Source: Mariniphaga sp. (GTDB lineage: Bacteria > Bacteroidota > Bacteroidia > Bacteroidales > Prolixibacteraceae). From it: 64,000 nt of DNA. Where the stretch lies: positions 310,001 to 374,000 of the forward strand of contig JAGXGA010000055.1 in assembly GCA_024636975.1 (NCBI GenBank), read 5' to 3'. Positions 33,130 through 42,931 of this stretch are shown in pieces. How positions within the stretch are numbered: position 1 is the first letter of the stretch; each line of letters begins with the position of its first letter. The notes beneath the pieces are model-generated. The model was not told where the DNA came from. It did no database searches and saw only the letters and a program-made list of their open reading frames with translations. The position numbers were made by a program, and so were the translations under genes.

Positions 33130-35890
33130 TTAATCGTACCGTTAATAATTGGCGAATATCAGGAATAATACTCTGATTAAGCTGAAAACTTTTTAACCAA
33201 TCGTTATGTTCCTTTTCCAGTCGTTTCAGTTTTGCATTGCGAATATTTTCTATTCCAATTTTTTTTATCCGATGCTTCTGGAAATTATATGCGTTCATCC
33301 GGTTGTCATATTTAATCTTAATCCGCTCTTTCACATCAGCTTCCAGATTCTCAAAAGCAACAAAAAGTTTTTGGTTCAACAGCTCCTGAAAATCTTTACC
33401 AGTTGTGTGCAATTCCCCTTCAACTAATGAAAAATCACTCCCTCCTGTAACTAATCTGGTCCAGATATCATTGGCATATGCATCGTAGAATTTACCATTG
33501 TCAGCAATAAAGTAACTCTGATAAGAAGTTCTGGTTTCAAAAGCATTCAGGGCTATAATTTGCCATATGCTAAAATATCCGGGTGTTTCATCGGTTGTTT
33601 TTGACTGAATAACCGGGACTCCGTTAATTGTAATAAACTCCCCAAGTTCACTTAATATCCGGGTTATAAGGTTGTGTTGCAAAGTAAGGTGTTCTACCAC
33701 GGGATTTGCAAGTGCAATCTCTGAATCAAAGGTGAGGTTTGAATTCTGTCCGTCCAGATTCATTTCAAAAATACCCAGCAGGTTTTTATGAATTGTACCG
33801 CCTTTAATTTTCATATAATTTCTCAACAAATCCTCCAACCACTGCGGCAAAGGGCTATGCTTTATTTCAGCGGCCTTTTTGGGATCAATGTCTGATTCTT
33901 GTACTTCAGGTAGGATTCCTTCTGTAGCTTTAAAATTTCTTAGCTTTTCTCTAATTTCATGCAACCAGCTTTCTTCAGCAAAGTGGAAGTGTTCCGGATC
34001 GAGCAAACTACGCAGGTAAAGATGGTTGATGTCCTTCATTTCGATAGTCGAATCAAGTACATCCGAAGTTTTATCGATACCCAATTGGTCAAGAATGTTA
34101 TTCAGTTTTTCCACAATCACCTCATAAACACGCTGGTCAACACTGTTGTTGGTAAGCATATTGAAAGCTGCCACTTTCTTTTTTTGCCCAATTCTGTCCA
34201 CCCTTCCAATTCGCTGCTCTATCATCATCGGATTCCAGGGTAGATCGTAATTGAATACAATGTGGCAAAACTGCATATTTAATGATTCACCGGCGGCATC
34301 GGTAGCAACCAATATTTGAGCTTCATTTTTAAACAGCGTAAGTGAACGTTTTCTTTCATCCATTTCCTGATCTCCGTTAATGACAACACACTTGTATCCC
34401 TTTTTCTCAAAGAATGCTTTCAGCATCCTTTGTGTTGCACGGAACTCAGTAAAAACAATGATTTTCAGATTGTGATCTCCTTCCTCTTGCTGCATTCCCG
34501 AAAAGCGTAGCATTAAAGCTTCAGCTTTGGCATCGGTTTCTGTTTCCAAGCAGTCCTGTGCCTTATGGATAAGCTCTTTTAGAATTTCCATCTCATTGAC
34601 CAAACCATTTGAAATGGGTTGATACAACTTGTCGAAATCAATTCCTTCTTCCGTTTCATCTGAAATCACATCCATTTCATCGGCAAAATTATCCAGCGAG
34701 TCTTCTTCTCCATTGAGTAACCGCTCCAACCTGCCCTGCATTGCACTTAAAATGGCAGCAGTGGAACTGCTGACCAATCGTTGGAAAAGGACCATGATTA
34801 ATCCTCTAGCCGTGTTCTTCTGTTGCCTTGCTGTGTTGAATCCTCTGCGAACGTAACCGGTTACGGATTCATATAAATCAATCTGTTTATAATGTTTCAT
34901 TGGTTCCAGACTAACATCAAACCGGTGGGTGATTCGCTCCATAAAAAGCTTGTTGCCTTCGTAATCAACAGCCAGGCGTTTTTGGGTCCGTATCACATAA
35001 GATTCCAGTTCTTTGATTTCCGGCAAACCTTCTCCTGCAAAAGCATCAGGCTCGAGAAGTTGCAGGATGCGTCTGAAATGGTCTGACTTTCCCCGGTGGG
35101 GTGTGGCAGTCAACAACAACACGTTTGGAACTATATTGCAAAGTTGCTGAGCTAAAACATAGCGGGAGACAAGTGCAGTTGATCCACCCATTTTATGCGC
35201 TTCATCAATGATAATCAAGTCATAGTCGGCCTCTAAAACTGCCTCCAACCTGTACTTGTTATACTCGTCGATGCGTTCCTTAGTCCAGCCCTGCCTTTTT
35301 TCTAAAGGTTTTAAAGCATCTGTGGAAACAATAACCTGGTTGTGCTGCATCCAGAAGTTGTATTCTTCGTCAGCATTGATATTGGAGAAAATCCGGGTCA
35401 TGTGATTGATCATTACAGAATCATAAATGTGAAACATTTCGTTAAAGTGTTCCTTCATTTCGCTTTGCCACTGCAGCATGGATGATTTGGGAACAATGGC
35501 CAGAATTCTTTTAATTTCTCCCGTGAGTTTCAGTTCTTTTAATATGAGCCCGGTTTCGATGGTCTTTCCCATTCCTACTTCATCAGCAAGGAGAAACCGG
35601 TTTTGCTTTGATTGCATCACCTTTTCAAGTACCAAAATCTGATGGGGTAACGGGAGCAAGCTACTCTCATAAGGTGCCAAAATTTTCTTTTGGGCTATTT
35701 CGTCTTTAATTTTTGCAGCAATTGAAACAAAACGCAAATAAGCCAGCGAGATTGACCGGGCTTCTGTTTCCAGTTCCTCTCGAACCACCTGGATGAAAGA
35801 ATTATCTTCGAGAATCCGAATCCAGGCAATATGTTTCCCGAAAACCTCTTTTTCACCAACTAATTCTACCGCTTTGCCCTTATACAACAT
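33122..35890 (-). CDS. brxHII: SNF2-type helicase BrxHII (BREX type 3)
   Basis: A 922-residue SNF2/DEAH translocase. Motifs in order: FLLADEVGMGKTIETGLIL (motif I), ILAIVPKSSMLQWQ (Ia), LIIIDEAHKMGG (II), LLLTATPHRG (III), then a C-terminal helicase half with IIVFTEFRATQRML, LVATDAAGESLNMQ and MIEQRIGRVDRIGQ (VI). The last 250 residues are unique and coiled-coil-like. Type 3 BREX carries this kind of helicase between pglXI and pglZ, as here. Its ATG is two bases after the hipA stop (TAATAATG), so the inserted hipA is translationally coupled to it. Confidence 0.9.
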   Translation of the reverse strand: MLYKGKAVELVGEKEVFGKHIAWIRILEDNSFIQVVREELETEARSISLAYLRFVSIAAKIKDEIAQKKILAPYESSLLPLPHQILVLEKVMQSKQNRFLLADEVGMGKTIETGLILKELKLTGEIKRILAIVPKSSMLQWQSEMKEHFNEMFHIYDSVMINHMTRIFSNINADEEYNFWMQHNQVIVSTDALKPLEKRQGWTKERIDEYNKYRLEAVLEADYDLIIIDEAHKMGGSTALVSRYVLAQQLCNIVPNVLLLTATPHRGKSDHFRRILQLLEPDAFAGEGLPEIKELESYVIRTQKRLAVDYEGNKLFMERITHRFDVSLEPMKHYKQIDLYESVTGYVRRGFNTARQQKNTARGLIMVLFQRLVSSSTAAILSAMQGRLERLLNGEEDSLDNFADEMDVISDETEEGIDFDKLYQPISNGLVNEMEILKELIHKAQDCLETETDAKAEALMLRFSGMQQEEGDHNLKIIVFTEFRATQRMLKAFFEKKGYKCVVINGDQEMDERKRSLTLFKNEAQILVATDAAGESLNMQFCHIVFNYDLPWNPMMIEQRIGRVDRIGQKKKVAAFNMLTNNSVDQRVYEVIVEKLNNILDQLGIDKTSDVLDSTIEMKDINHLYLRSLLDPEHFHFAEESWLHEIREKLRNFKATEGILPEVQESDIDPKKAAEIKHSPLPQWLEDLLRNYMKIKGGTIHKNLLGIFEMNLDGQNSNLTFDSEIALANPVVEHLTLQHNLITRILSELGEFITINGVPVIQSKTTDETPGYFSIWQIIALNAFETRTSYQSYFIADNGKFYDAYANDIWTRLVTGGSDFSLVEGELHTTGKDFQELLNQKLFVAFENLEADVKERIKIKYDNRMNAYNFQKHRIKKIGIENIRNAKLKRLEKEHNDWLKSFQLNQSIIPDIRQLLTVRLNG

Positions 35891-35892
35891 TA

Positions 35893-37206
35893 TTAATAAC
35901 GAATTAGCGTTTTGTCAATCTCATCACGAAGTTGGGCAGAAACACCCACTTCGTCTGCAAAATTTTTCCATTGCCCAACAGTTTCGCTGATATCGGTAAT
36001 TGAAGTTTTTGCTTTCTTGTTTTTTATAGATTCTCCAATTATAAGTAAATCATCTTTGGTAATGTTATCGCGTTTCCCGTTAATGCTCAACGCATGTTGG
36101 CTCACCCATCTGTGTTTGGGTTGGTAGGCATGACAAATATCGTAAGCAGGAGCCAGCTCCCAAACACTATCTTTTTTTAACCGGAAAGCAAAATTTTTGG
36201 TGTGATCGTCGCAGTTACGGGCACATACATTGAACACCATCCGCCGAAACATTTGTTCTGCTGCCGGGTAGGGCAGTTTCAATTCACGCATGGTTTGAAA
36301 CAACTGCTCGTAGCTAAAACTGGTTACGTGATTATAGTCAAAGTGCTTCATAGCGCAGAAAGTTTGTATGTGATGTTTGATATTACTGCTTTCGCGATCG
36401 AAGCGTTTGGTCATAAAATGCGCCCGACCGTTCTCCTCCCTTAATTTCGACGGCATCATTTCAATTCCGCAGGCTGTGGCCATGTTGTAATATGCCATTT
36501 CGACCCGTCCATACCCTTTAGTCACTCCCAACTGCACATCGCTAACCCCATCAAGTTTAATCAGCCAATGCTCAAAGTTTTGGGGTACTTTTGTTTGTCC
36601 CGATCTTACTTCACCGTTTTTTTCGTTATAAGCGATCACAGCCTTTGGACGTGCTCCACCTGCAGAAGTACCGATACGCAGAATATCCATCATTGCTTTT
36701 TCTTCGTCCTTACTCAAGTCGGCAGCAAAGCTTTCCCGTTTTTTGAGCATCTTCTTAGCCAAATCCACTAAACTATCTATCTCTACAGAAAAGGTGTTCT
36801 TATGTTGCGGAAAAATGGCTGTTTCAAATTCCAGTGCCCCCATACCACGAGAACCAATAAAGCAAAGTTTTTCTACAGGATTCATGCTGTTCTGAGGGCG
36901 CCCCTGTTTAGCCAGCCACATATTGATTAGGTCGTTTCCGTACTTATCAGGTAGTGAATCAGCCAAAAGACCCGGTAAACCCTTAAAAGTATCAAGTTCG
37001 GAATCGAACTTTTGGCGTAATGCCGGAAAACTGAAATTGCTACGGTTTCCGGAAACCGGCATTTGCAGCGGCGCCAGTTTCCACTTTTTATTTTTAAACC
37101 GACTGTCGTATTCAAACGTAGCATATCCGGTACCTTCGTTCCACGCAACTGCTCCAACACGTTCTCCCCAAATATTTACCCATGCTGTTTTTACCATTTT
37201 TACCAA
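35893..37206 (-). CDS. hipA: HipA-like serine/threonine kinase toxin
   Basis: A 437-residue HipA protein. It has the N-terminal Couple_hipA-like region (GTGYATFEYDSRFKNKKWKLAPLQM), HWLIKLDG with the ATP-binding Lys, VEMAYYNMATACGIEM, FMTKRFDRE, then NCDDHTKNFAFRL with the catalytic Asp and APAYDICHAY with the metal-binding Asp. All catalytic positions are present, so the kinase looks active. Known HipA kinases phosphorylate tRNA synthetases or other proteins and slow growth. It overlaps hipB by seven bases and touches brxHII, lying inside the BREX operon. Confidence 0.92.
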   Translation of the reverse strand: MVKMVKTAWVNIWGERVGAVAWNEGTGYATFEYDSRFKNKKWKLAPLQMPVSGNRSNFSFPALRQKFDSELDTFKGLPGLLADSLPDKYGNDLINMWLAKQGRPQNSMNPVEKLCFIGSRGMGALEFETAIFPQHKNTFSVEIDSLVDLAKKMLKKRESFAADLSKDEEKAMMDILRIGTSAGGARPKAVIAYNEKNGEVRSGQTKVPQNFEHWLIKLDGVSDVQLGVTKGYGRVEMAYYNMATACGIEMMPSKLREENGRAHFMTKRFDRESSNIKHHIQTFCAMKHFDYNHVTSFSYEQLFQTMRELKLPYPAAEQMFRRMVFNVCARNCDDHTKNFAFRLKKDSVWELAPAYDICHAYQPKHRWVSQHALSINGKRDNITKDDLLIIGESIKNKKAKTSITDISETVGQWKNFADEVGVSAQLRDEIDKTLIRY

Positions 37207-37547
37207 TCGCTTTCTGGTTGATTATCCTGTTTCTTTTCGCGTACCCGCTGACGTTTTTCTTGTTCCATTTTAGCCAGCATGATCGGACTTATCTCTTTTT
37301 CTACATGAAATGCATCCATAACCTGTAACTGGTCGAGTACACGCAATACCTGTATCAATGTCGGCACAGTCACACTTCCGCCTCGTTCAAGTAAACTGAG
37401 TGTAGAGCGACTTATTCCTGAAGCACCAGCTACCGTGTCTTGTGTTTTGTTTTGCTCCATTCGGTGGTGTTTTACAAAGTTGCCAATGTGCTTGGCTAAA
37501 GCCTTATCGCTCAGTGAAACCCAGTTCTTGTATGAAATATCAGTCAT
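37200..37547 (-). CDS. hipB: HipB-like antitoxin / repressor
   Basis: A 115-residue protein with an XRE-type HTH (about residues 25-80: VKHHRMEQNKTQDTVAGASGISRSTLSLLERGGSVTVPTLIQVLRVL), followed by a charged tail rich in Glu, Lys and Arg. HipB proteins bind their kinase partner and repress their own operon at palindromic sites. Two matching ATGA-N4-TCAT sites lie just upstream of this gene. As hipA, brxHII, pglZ and brxA follow on the same message, HipB probably controls half of the BREX operon. Confidence 0.9.
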   Translation of the reverse strand: MTDISYKNWVSLSDKALAKHIGNFVKHHRMEQNKTQDTVAGASGISRSTLSLLERGGSVTVPTLIQVLRVLDQLQVMDAFHVEKEISPIMLAKMEQEKRQRVREKKQDNQPESDW

Positions 37548-37740
37548 AAAGTTAAATTTTAATCGTTAATGAATGAAATATCATCCAAATATACAGATTT
37601 TTTACATAAAGCAATGAATGGTTTACCATTCAATAAAGGCATTTTTTGTAGTTAATGAATGAAATGTCATGCAAATAGGTTAAAATTATGGCTATTTTCA
37701 TGTTGTATTTCTATTGTAGCAGTATCAAACATTTACTAAA
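37548..37740 (-). promoter_or_regulatory. Internal promoter with duplicated HipB-type operators
   Basis: Two 27-base direct repeats, GTTAATGAATGAAATATCAT plus CCAAATA (37565-37591) and its near copy at 37651-37677, contain the palindrome ATGA-AAT(A/G)-TCAT. On the minus strand the first site merges with TGTATATTTG, a TAnnTTTG -7 box, with a TTG about 18 bases further upstream. A perfect hairpin GAATGGT-TT-ACCATTC lies between them at 37616-37631. Operator function is inferred from the symmetry and the adjacent hipB. Confidence 0.65.
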
Positions 37741-38400
37741 TTAAAAAAAGATATTAGTGATGGAAACAATTAAGGTTAAAGTAATCAGAATAATAATAAT
37801 AATGGTAGTGATGTTATTTTTCTTATTATACTCTTCCAAATTCTGGTTAAGGGTGTTAAAGTTATCCTCATTTTGCTTTGTAACTACTTTCAATCTATGA
37901 TCTATAGAATTTGCAGTTGCTGTTATTGTTTTTATTTGTTTGTTTAAATCATCTAATTCTTTATTTATCTCTCTCTTCGCATCAGCAATTTGAGTAGATA
38001 AATTTTGAATACCACTGTTTACTGAAGCTATGGTTGCATCAATTTTATCAAGCCGCGCAGCGAAATTTACACTATTCAAATACTTGACTAACTTATCGGT
38101 TTCGCTTGCAAGCTGCTGGTAATTTTCAAACAATGCATTAACTGTTTTTGCATGATTAAGTACAATTTCTTCATAACTATCAAGAATTTTACTGCTATCT
38201 TTTTTTAGTTTGGAAGACCATTCATCCATCGATTTTTTAAAAATATCATGCTGGTCTTTCACTTTATTTATTGTGGCTGAAACACTATGAATTAGTTCGC
38301 CAGATGTTTTTTCTGTTTTTCTGATTATTTTAGCAGCATCGTCCAATTCATTAAGTGATCTTTCGAGCTCAATCAGTGCTTTTTGAATTTCTTCATTCAT
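37741..38400 (-). CDS. Coiled-coil protein with C-terminal membrane anchor
   Basis: A 219-residue protein. Residues 1-185 are a near-continuous coiled coil (heptads of I/L/V with Lys/Glu/Asp/Asn, for example VNKQIKTITATANSIDHRL-type stretches), and residues about 196-218 are one membrane helix (TTIIIIILITLTLIVSITNIFF). It is a tail-anchored rod-like protein. Its ATG directly follows the stop of the nuclease-RecQ gene (TAAATG), so the two are translationally coupled and likely work together. No named family is recognised. Confidence 0.75.
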   Translation of the reverse strand: MNEEIQKALIELERSLNELDDAAKIIRKTEKTSGELIHSVSATINKVKDQHDIFKKSMDEWSSKLKKDSSKILDSYEEIVLNHAKTVNALFENYQQLASETDKLVKYLNSVNFAARLDKIDATIASVNSGIQNLSTQIADAKREINKELDDLNKQIKTITATANSIDHRLKVVTKQNEDNFNTLNQNLEEYNKKNNITTIIIIILITLTLIVSITNIFF

Positions 38401-41400
38401 TTAGTTCTGTTTTAAGTTTTTTGTGAATCGGTTCTTAAAGGTCGTAGTCCATTTTACATGGCTCAAAAATCTCAACTGGTCATAAAATTCATTCAAACTT
38501 GTTATTAGTTTTTTATTGGTTATCTGCTCAAACAGCCGGTCAATAAATAATTTAAGTGAGTTGAAAAGTATTTCCGGTTCGGCGGACTCTTGATATTTCA
38601 AAAAACCCTCTCTGAAATCCGTCATTATTTTGGAAAGCCAGAACTCATTCATCCTGTTTTCTTCCAAAACACAAAAGGAATAGGCCCTTAGAATTTTAAA
38701 CACGTAATTGTCAGGATTAAGAATTAAAAGCCTTGTACAAGCTCCCTGCAGATGTTTCAGGTTATCTTTTTGTGCATTGTTTGGATCGTCCTGAGTGATG
38801 TACATAAAGTCCAAAATCCAATTAAAACTGACCTCTTTTGCTTCCTGGCTCCAATAAGAAAGAGATGCATTATATATGAAATCCTCGCCTTCAATCTTAA
38901 AATCGGGCAGAACTATATATTTATCCAAGTTTTTACCCGATAGGTCAATTTGATAATCCTTACGGGCATATTTTGAATTAAAATATAAATGAATCCAGGT
39001 TTTCATCTCGATGTTCCCATCGGTTAATCCAACCTGACAACAAGCCTTCATCGCTTTAATGGCTTCTCTTCTTTTCTTTGCAACTTCCAGGTAAATAAAT
39101 TCAACTACAAAATTTAATATGCGCTGAATCTCTGAATTCCCTCGGCGGCCAGGTAGAGCATTAATAATTTGTTCTGTCCGGAAGTTGGAATAATACTTCG
39201 AAATGTAATATCTCAAATGATCATGGTACTCTTCGTTAGTTTTCTTTCTGCCTTGAATTGTATAAGTTTTGTTGTTGTAATTTACTGTATAATCGTCAAT
39301 TACTCCTATCAATGATAAACGGTAAATGGCTTTTTCAGTATCGCTTTTGGTGCGAATAGAATCCAACGCAAACTGAATTCTTTGGAGAAATCCGTTGTTT
39401 TTTTCAGCGTCGTTGATAAATATTTTCTTCAAATACAATTTATGATCACCCCATTTTTTGTTATTAAATAAGGATTCAAGGAAATCATCCGCATTATCCT
39501 TTTTATTTTTCCGACAATCGTCAGGTGAAACTTTTATATTTATTTTATGTAATAGTCCGGCCAGACGATAATCAATTTTTTCAATATCATTTTCAAAGGG
39601 AACGACAATTTTAAACTGGCCCCCAAACTCAATTTCTTCCAGTATCCTTTCTATTCCCGGGGTGGGGTCAATATTTTCTTCTTTGTTTATCCATTTCCAC
39701 TGTTCAACGGGATTATGGCTTCCACTTAGTTCAATTACTAATTCGAGTAGCTTTTTCAGATAATGCAAGCTAACATCTGCCGGAAAATCAGATTTGGAAA
39801 TATCTGTTGCCTGAGAATTAAGCTTAATATGTCCATAAGTTTTCCTTTCTGTATTGTTTAAATAAAGATATTGTTTCGTTTCCCAGGGATTGATTACAAA
39901 ACCGGAATCAGTTTCATCGCCCAATAAAGCATTTTTTAATTCCTTTGACAATTCATAAGTAGTTTTCTTTTTAGGATGGCTAACTTCAGTCAACAGCTCA
40001 AAAATAATAGCCTTTTCTTTTTTCTCTCCTTTAAATGAATTGTTGTAAAAAGTCTGCTGAATATCAAAATCAACTTCAAATGTACTTTCCTGATTATCTA
40101 TATCTTCAAAAACCTGGTCATTGAAAACAATAGCAGAAACAGCCAGTTTTCCGTCCCTCCCGGCTCTGCCAGCTTCCTGAATGAAGCTCTCAATGGACCC
40201 TGGATAAGAAATATGTATGGTAGATCGAATATTGGGTTTATCAATCCCCATTCCAAAAGCTTTTGTAGCGCACATTAAATCCAGTTCATTGGCAATAAAT
40301 GCGTCCTGATTGAAATAATTGTCTTTTTCAATTCTTTCTGATGCTGCCTCGTCATCTGAATCTACTCCCATGTAAGTTCCAATTTTGAGCCAGCTCAGGT
40401 CCCCATCAGAAACAAATGAATCGTAAATTCCATTTAAAGCCTTTGCATTTGGCTTGTATTTATCAGTCACTCCATACCTCCAGGTGCGATGTGGAGTAAA
40501 TACCAGCCCGGCGTTTTTCCCTTTATCGTTCCAAAAATTAATAGCATCATTATGTCTCAATTCGCCATCCAATCGAATTTTTTTAAAAATTTGATTGACA
40601 GACGGCAGACGATCTGAGTTATAGGTCAGGCGAATTAAATCTTCATTCACAACTTGATTTGCATCTTCATTATATTTCGACAAAGTTGAAGGAACTTCCT
40701 TTAAAACTTCAATGATTTTATTATGCTTTAATTCACCAAGGAAATTTTTTACTGAGAATTCAAACCATCCTTTTCCTGCAGTTTTTTTTATTTGCTCCAG
40801 CTCATCTTCATGAATTTCAACCTTATAAACTTCAAATTGAAGTTCATCACGATTTGTAGTCTCATGCCTCACAATCGCTTCATCGGGAATGTTTTTTCCG
40901 GTAGTATTACCTGAAAGTTCACGTTGAACATCGGAAAGTACATCGTAAGATGCTGTTGCTGTTAACCCGAAAAGAGAAACATTCCCAACTTTTGGTTTAC
41001 AGCTGTCCAGAATATTTCTTCCCAGTGCCAGGTAGGAAGTCCTGAAATCATGTCCCCATTCCGAAACACAATGCACTTCGTCAATCACACCATAGCTGAA
41101 ATACTTACCTTCGTCAGCCATATTCTTCAATACATCCCGGAATGCTTCAATCTGCATACGCTCAGGAGAAATGAAACAGAAAAGTGCCTGACCTGATTCC
41201 ATTTTATGCATGGCTGCCTGCCTGTCTTCTAGGGTTTTCAGCGAAGAGTTAATATAAACCGTTCCTGTAATTCCTGCTTTAGCTAAACCATCAACCTGGT
41301 CTTTCATTAAAGATTTGATAGGGTCAACTACCATGGTAAAACCGGGCTGAAGCAACGATGCCAATTGATAGGTGAGCGATTTACCTCCTCCGGTTGGGAG

Positions 41401-42927
41401 CAATCCAATCACTGTTTGATTCTGAATGGCCCTGTTCAAAATTTCAAGCTGTCCTGCCCTGAAATCTTTTTTCCTGAATAAATGTTGCAAAAAGAACTGT
41501 AACACTTTAATGGCATCTTCATCTTTGGTCTTTTCATCCGAATCCGGATTGGGAATAACCGGCCTCCACTTAATCAATGAGGAGGAAAGGAAACCAGGTT
41601 TTTTTATTACCGTAAAAGCTGAGCGAATCTGTATATAATCTTCGTATTTTAACTCTATTGTTTTTCTCGATAATCCCTGCCTTTCCAGCATGGAAACGTC
41701 AATCAACAAATCGTATGCAGTATCGTCCAATTCTGCATATTCAAGGGTATAATTTTCTGTGCCGGCATTTAGATTGCATTCCCGGAATTCTTCTGTATTG
41801 TAAATTCGAAACTGAACATCAGGAACTTTTCTTCCTTTGTTTTCAAGTTTAAACAGGTGGTCCAGGGTACGCTGAAAATCTTCAATGGCCAACTTTCCAC
41901 ATGGTACATCTCTTTCAACAACCGCTACTTTCCATTCCCTGTCATCTGCGGAAAGTTTCCCGGTAAGAATAGTTTTAATCAGTGATAAGTGAATACGTGC
42001 AACAGCGAAAGGCGTTAATACCAACTCCATGGCTAAACGACCTTCTTCCAATTGATATAAAGGATATTTATAATTATCAATCAGAACCTGAAAATATTCA
42101 GTTTGCAATAACGGCTCTAACAGCCTGAAATGATTTTTCAATCCATGCTCATTAAAAGAAGCTGTTGGCAACCGAAGTGTTTTTACCCAATTTGAATCAT
42201 ACAGAGCATGATCACGCTGCGAATCCATGTGCTTTTGTGCAGGGTATTCGTGTTGTGAGCCATCAATCTCAATGCAAATCCCTCGTTTTCCATCCTTCTT
42301 CAATGGATAAGGATATTCCAGTACAAAGTCAGCATGTTGTTCGGTAAAATTCTTTTTCAATTCTTTAAGCGCTTTTTCAATGGTAACCATTGTGTTTAGA
42401 GAGCGCTGAGGTTCGAGCAATTGTATAAAGAAATCACCTTCTCCATTATTTATGAATCGGGGAACATCATTATATAAATAGGCTTCTTCGTATCTGCTTC
42501 CCAGGTTTTCCCAACTATTCCGGTAATTTTTATATGCTGTTTGCCTGTTGATACGTGGTTCAACAAGATGCAGGGCTTTTATCAGCCATTTTTTAAAACC
42601 TGCATCTTTATTTAACTGATGCACAAGAGTTCCAAATTTTTCATGGGCTTCTACTACCCCAACTTTCGTTGCAATGGATTGTTCGAGTTCCCAACCGGCA
42701 CGTGTAGGCATTCCCCTGATGATTAGGTTATGCAAAACAGCAGGAATGCTTTCAGGAAAGTTTTTCGTTTCATTTAGGTTAAAGCTGGAGGTAACTTCAA
42801 AGGAGGAAAGATACTGATAAAGCCTACGGATGATTTCCTTTTCATCCGGAGTACCTGCATTTTGGTTTAACCAATTGTAAACCGATTCCAGGTAATAACC
42901 TGCCCTTTGCTGTGACCTGTATGTCAT
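38401..42927 (-). CDS. Nuclease-RecQ helicase fusion inside the BREX operon
   Basis: About 1508 residues from ATG 42927. I chose this start because upstream codons overlap the methylase gene, while 42927 lies just beyond its stop. Residues about 198-245 carry a PD-(D/E)XK-like core as in VSR/DUF559 proteins: HADFVLEYP, then CIEIDGSQH and later D-x-x-R-D-x-A-L and WVKTLRL. A RecQ helicase follows: LLPTGGGKSLTYQL (I), VDPIKSLMKDQVDGL (Ia), VIDEVHCVSEWGHDFR (II), LFGLTATAS (III), AFGMGIDKPNIR (V), FIQEAGRAGRDG (VI). The last 600 residues are unassigned. It is coupled to the membrane coiled-coil gene. It is not a core BREX gene. Confidence 0.82.
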   Translation of the reverse strand: MTYRSQQRAGYYLESVYNWLNQNAGTPDEKEIIRRLYQYLSSFEVTSSFNLNETKNFPESIPAVLHNLIIRGMPTRAGWELEQSIATKVGVVEAHEKFGTLVHQLNKDAGFKKWLIKALHLVEPRINRQTAYKNYRNSWENLGSRYEEAYLYNDVPRFINNGEGDFFIQLLEPQRSLNTMVTIEKALKELKKNFTEQHADFVLEYPYPLKKDGKRGICIEIDGSQHEYPAQKHMDSQRDHALYDSNWVKTLRLPTASFNEHGLKNHFRLLEPLLQTEYFQVLIDNYKYPLYQLEEGRLAMELVLTPFAVARIHLSLIKTILTGKLSADDREWKVAVVERDVPCGKLAIEDFQRTLDHLFKLENKGRKVPDVQFRIYNTEEFRECNLNAGTENYTLEYAELDDTAYDLLIDVSMLERQGLSRKTIELKYEDYIQIRSAFTVIKKPGFLSSSLIKWRPVIPNPDSDEKTKDEDAIKVLQFFLQHLFRKKDFRAGQLEILNRAIQNQTVIGLLPTGGGKSLTYQLASLLQPGFTMVVDPIKSLMKDQVDGLAKAGITGTVYINSSLKTLEDRQAAMHKMESGQALFCFISPERMQIEAFRDVLKNMADEGKYFSYGVIDEVHCVSEWGHDFRTSYLALGRNILDSCKPKVGNVSLFGLTATASYDVLSDVQRELSGNTTGKNIPDEAIVRHETTNRDELQFEVYKVEIHEDELEQIKKTAGKGWFEFSVKNFLGELKHNKIIEVLKEVPSTLSKYNEDANQVVNEDLIRLTYNSDRLPSVNQIFKKIRLDGELRHNDAINFWNDKGKNAGLVFTPHRTWRYGVTDKYKPNAKALNGIYDSFVSDGDLSWLKIGTYMGVDSDDEAASERIEKDNYFNQDAFIANELDLMCATKAFGMGIDKPNIRSTIHISYPGSIESFIQEAGRAGRDGKLAVSAIVFNDQVFEDIDNQESTFEVDFDIQQTFYNNSFKGEKKEKAIIFELLTEVSHPKKKTTYELSKELKNALLGDETDSGFVINPWETKQYLYLNNTERKTYGHIKLNSQATDISKSDFPADVSLHYLKKLLELVIELSGSHNPVEQWKWINKEENIDPTPGIERILEEIEFGGQFKIVVPFENDIEKIDYRLAGLLHKINIKVSPDDCRKNKKDNADDFLESLFNNKKWGDHKLYLKKIFINDAEKNNGFLQRIQFALDSIRTKSDTEKAIYRLSLIGVIDDYTVNYNNKTYTIQGRKKTNEEYHDHLRYYISKYYSNFRTEQIINALPGRRGNSEIQRILNFVVEFIYLEVAKKRREAIKAMKACCQVGLTDGNIEMKTWIHLYFNSKYARKDYQIDLSGKNLDKYIVLPDFKIEGEDFIYNASLSYWSQEAKEVSFNWILDFMYITQDDPNNAQKDNLKHLQGACTRLLILNPDNYVFKILRAYSFCVLEENRMNEFWLSKIMTDFREGFLKYQESAEPEILFNSLKLFIDRLFEQITNKKLITSLNEFYDQLRFLSHVKWTTTFKNRFTKNLKQN

Positions 42928-42931
42928 TTGT

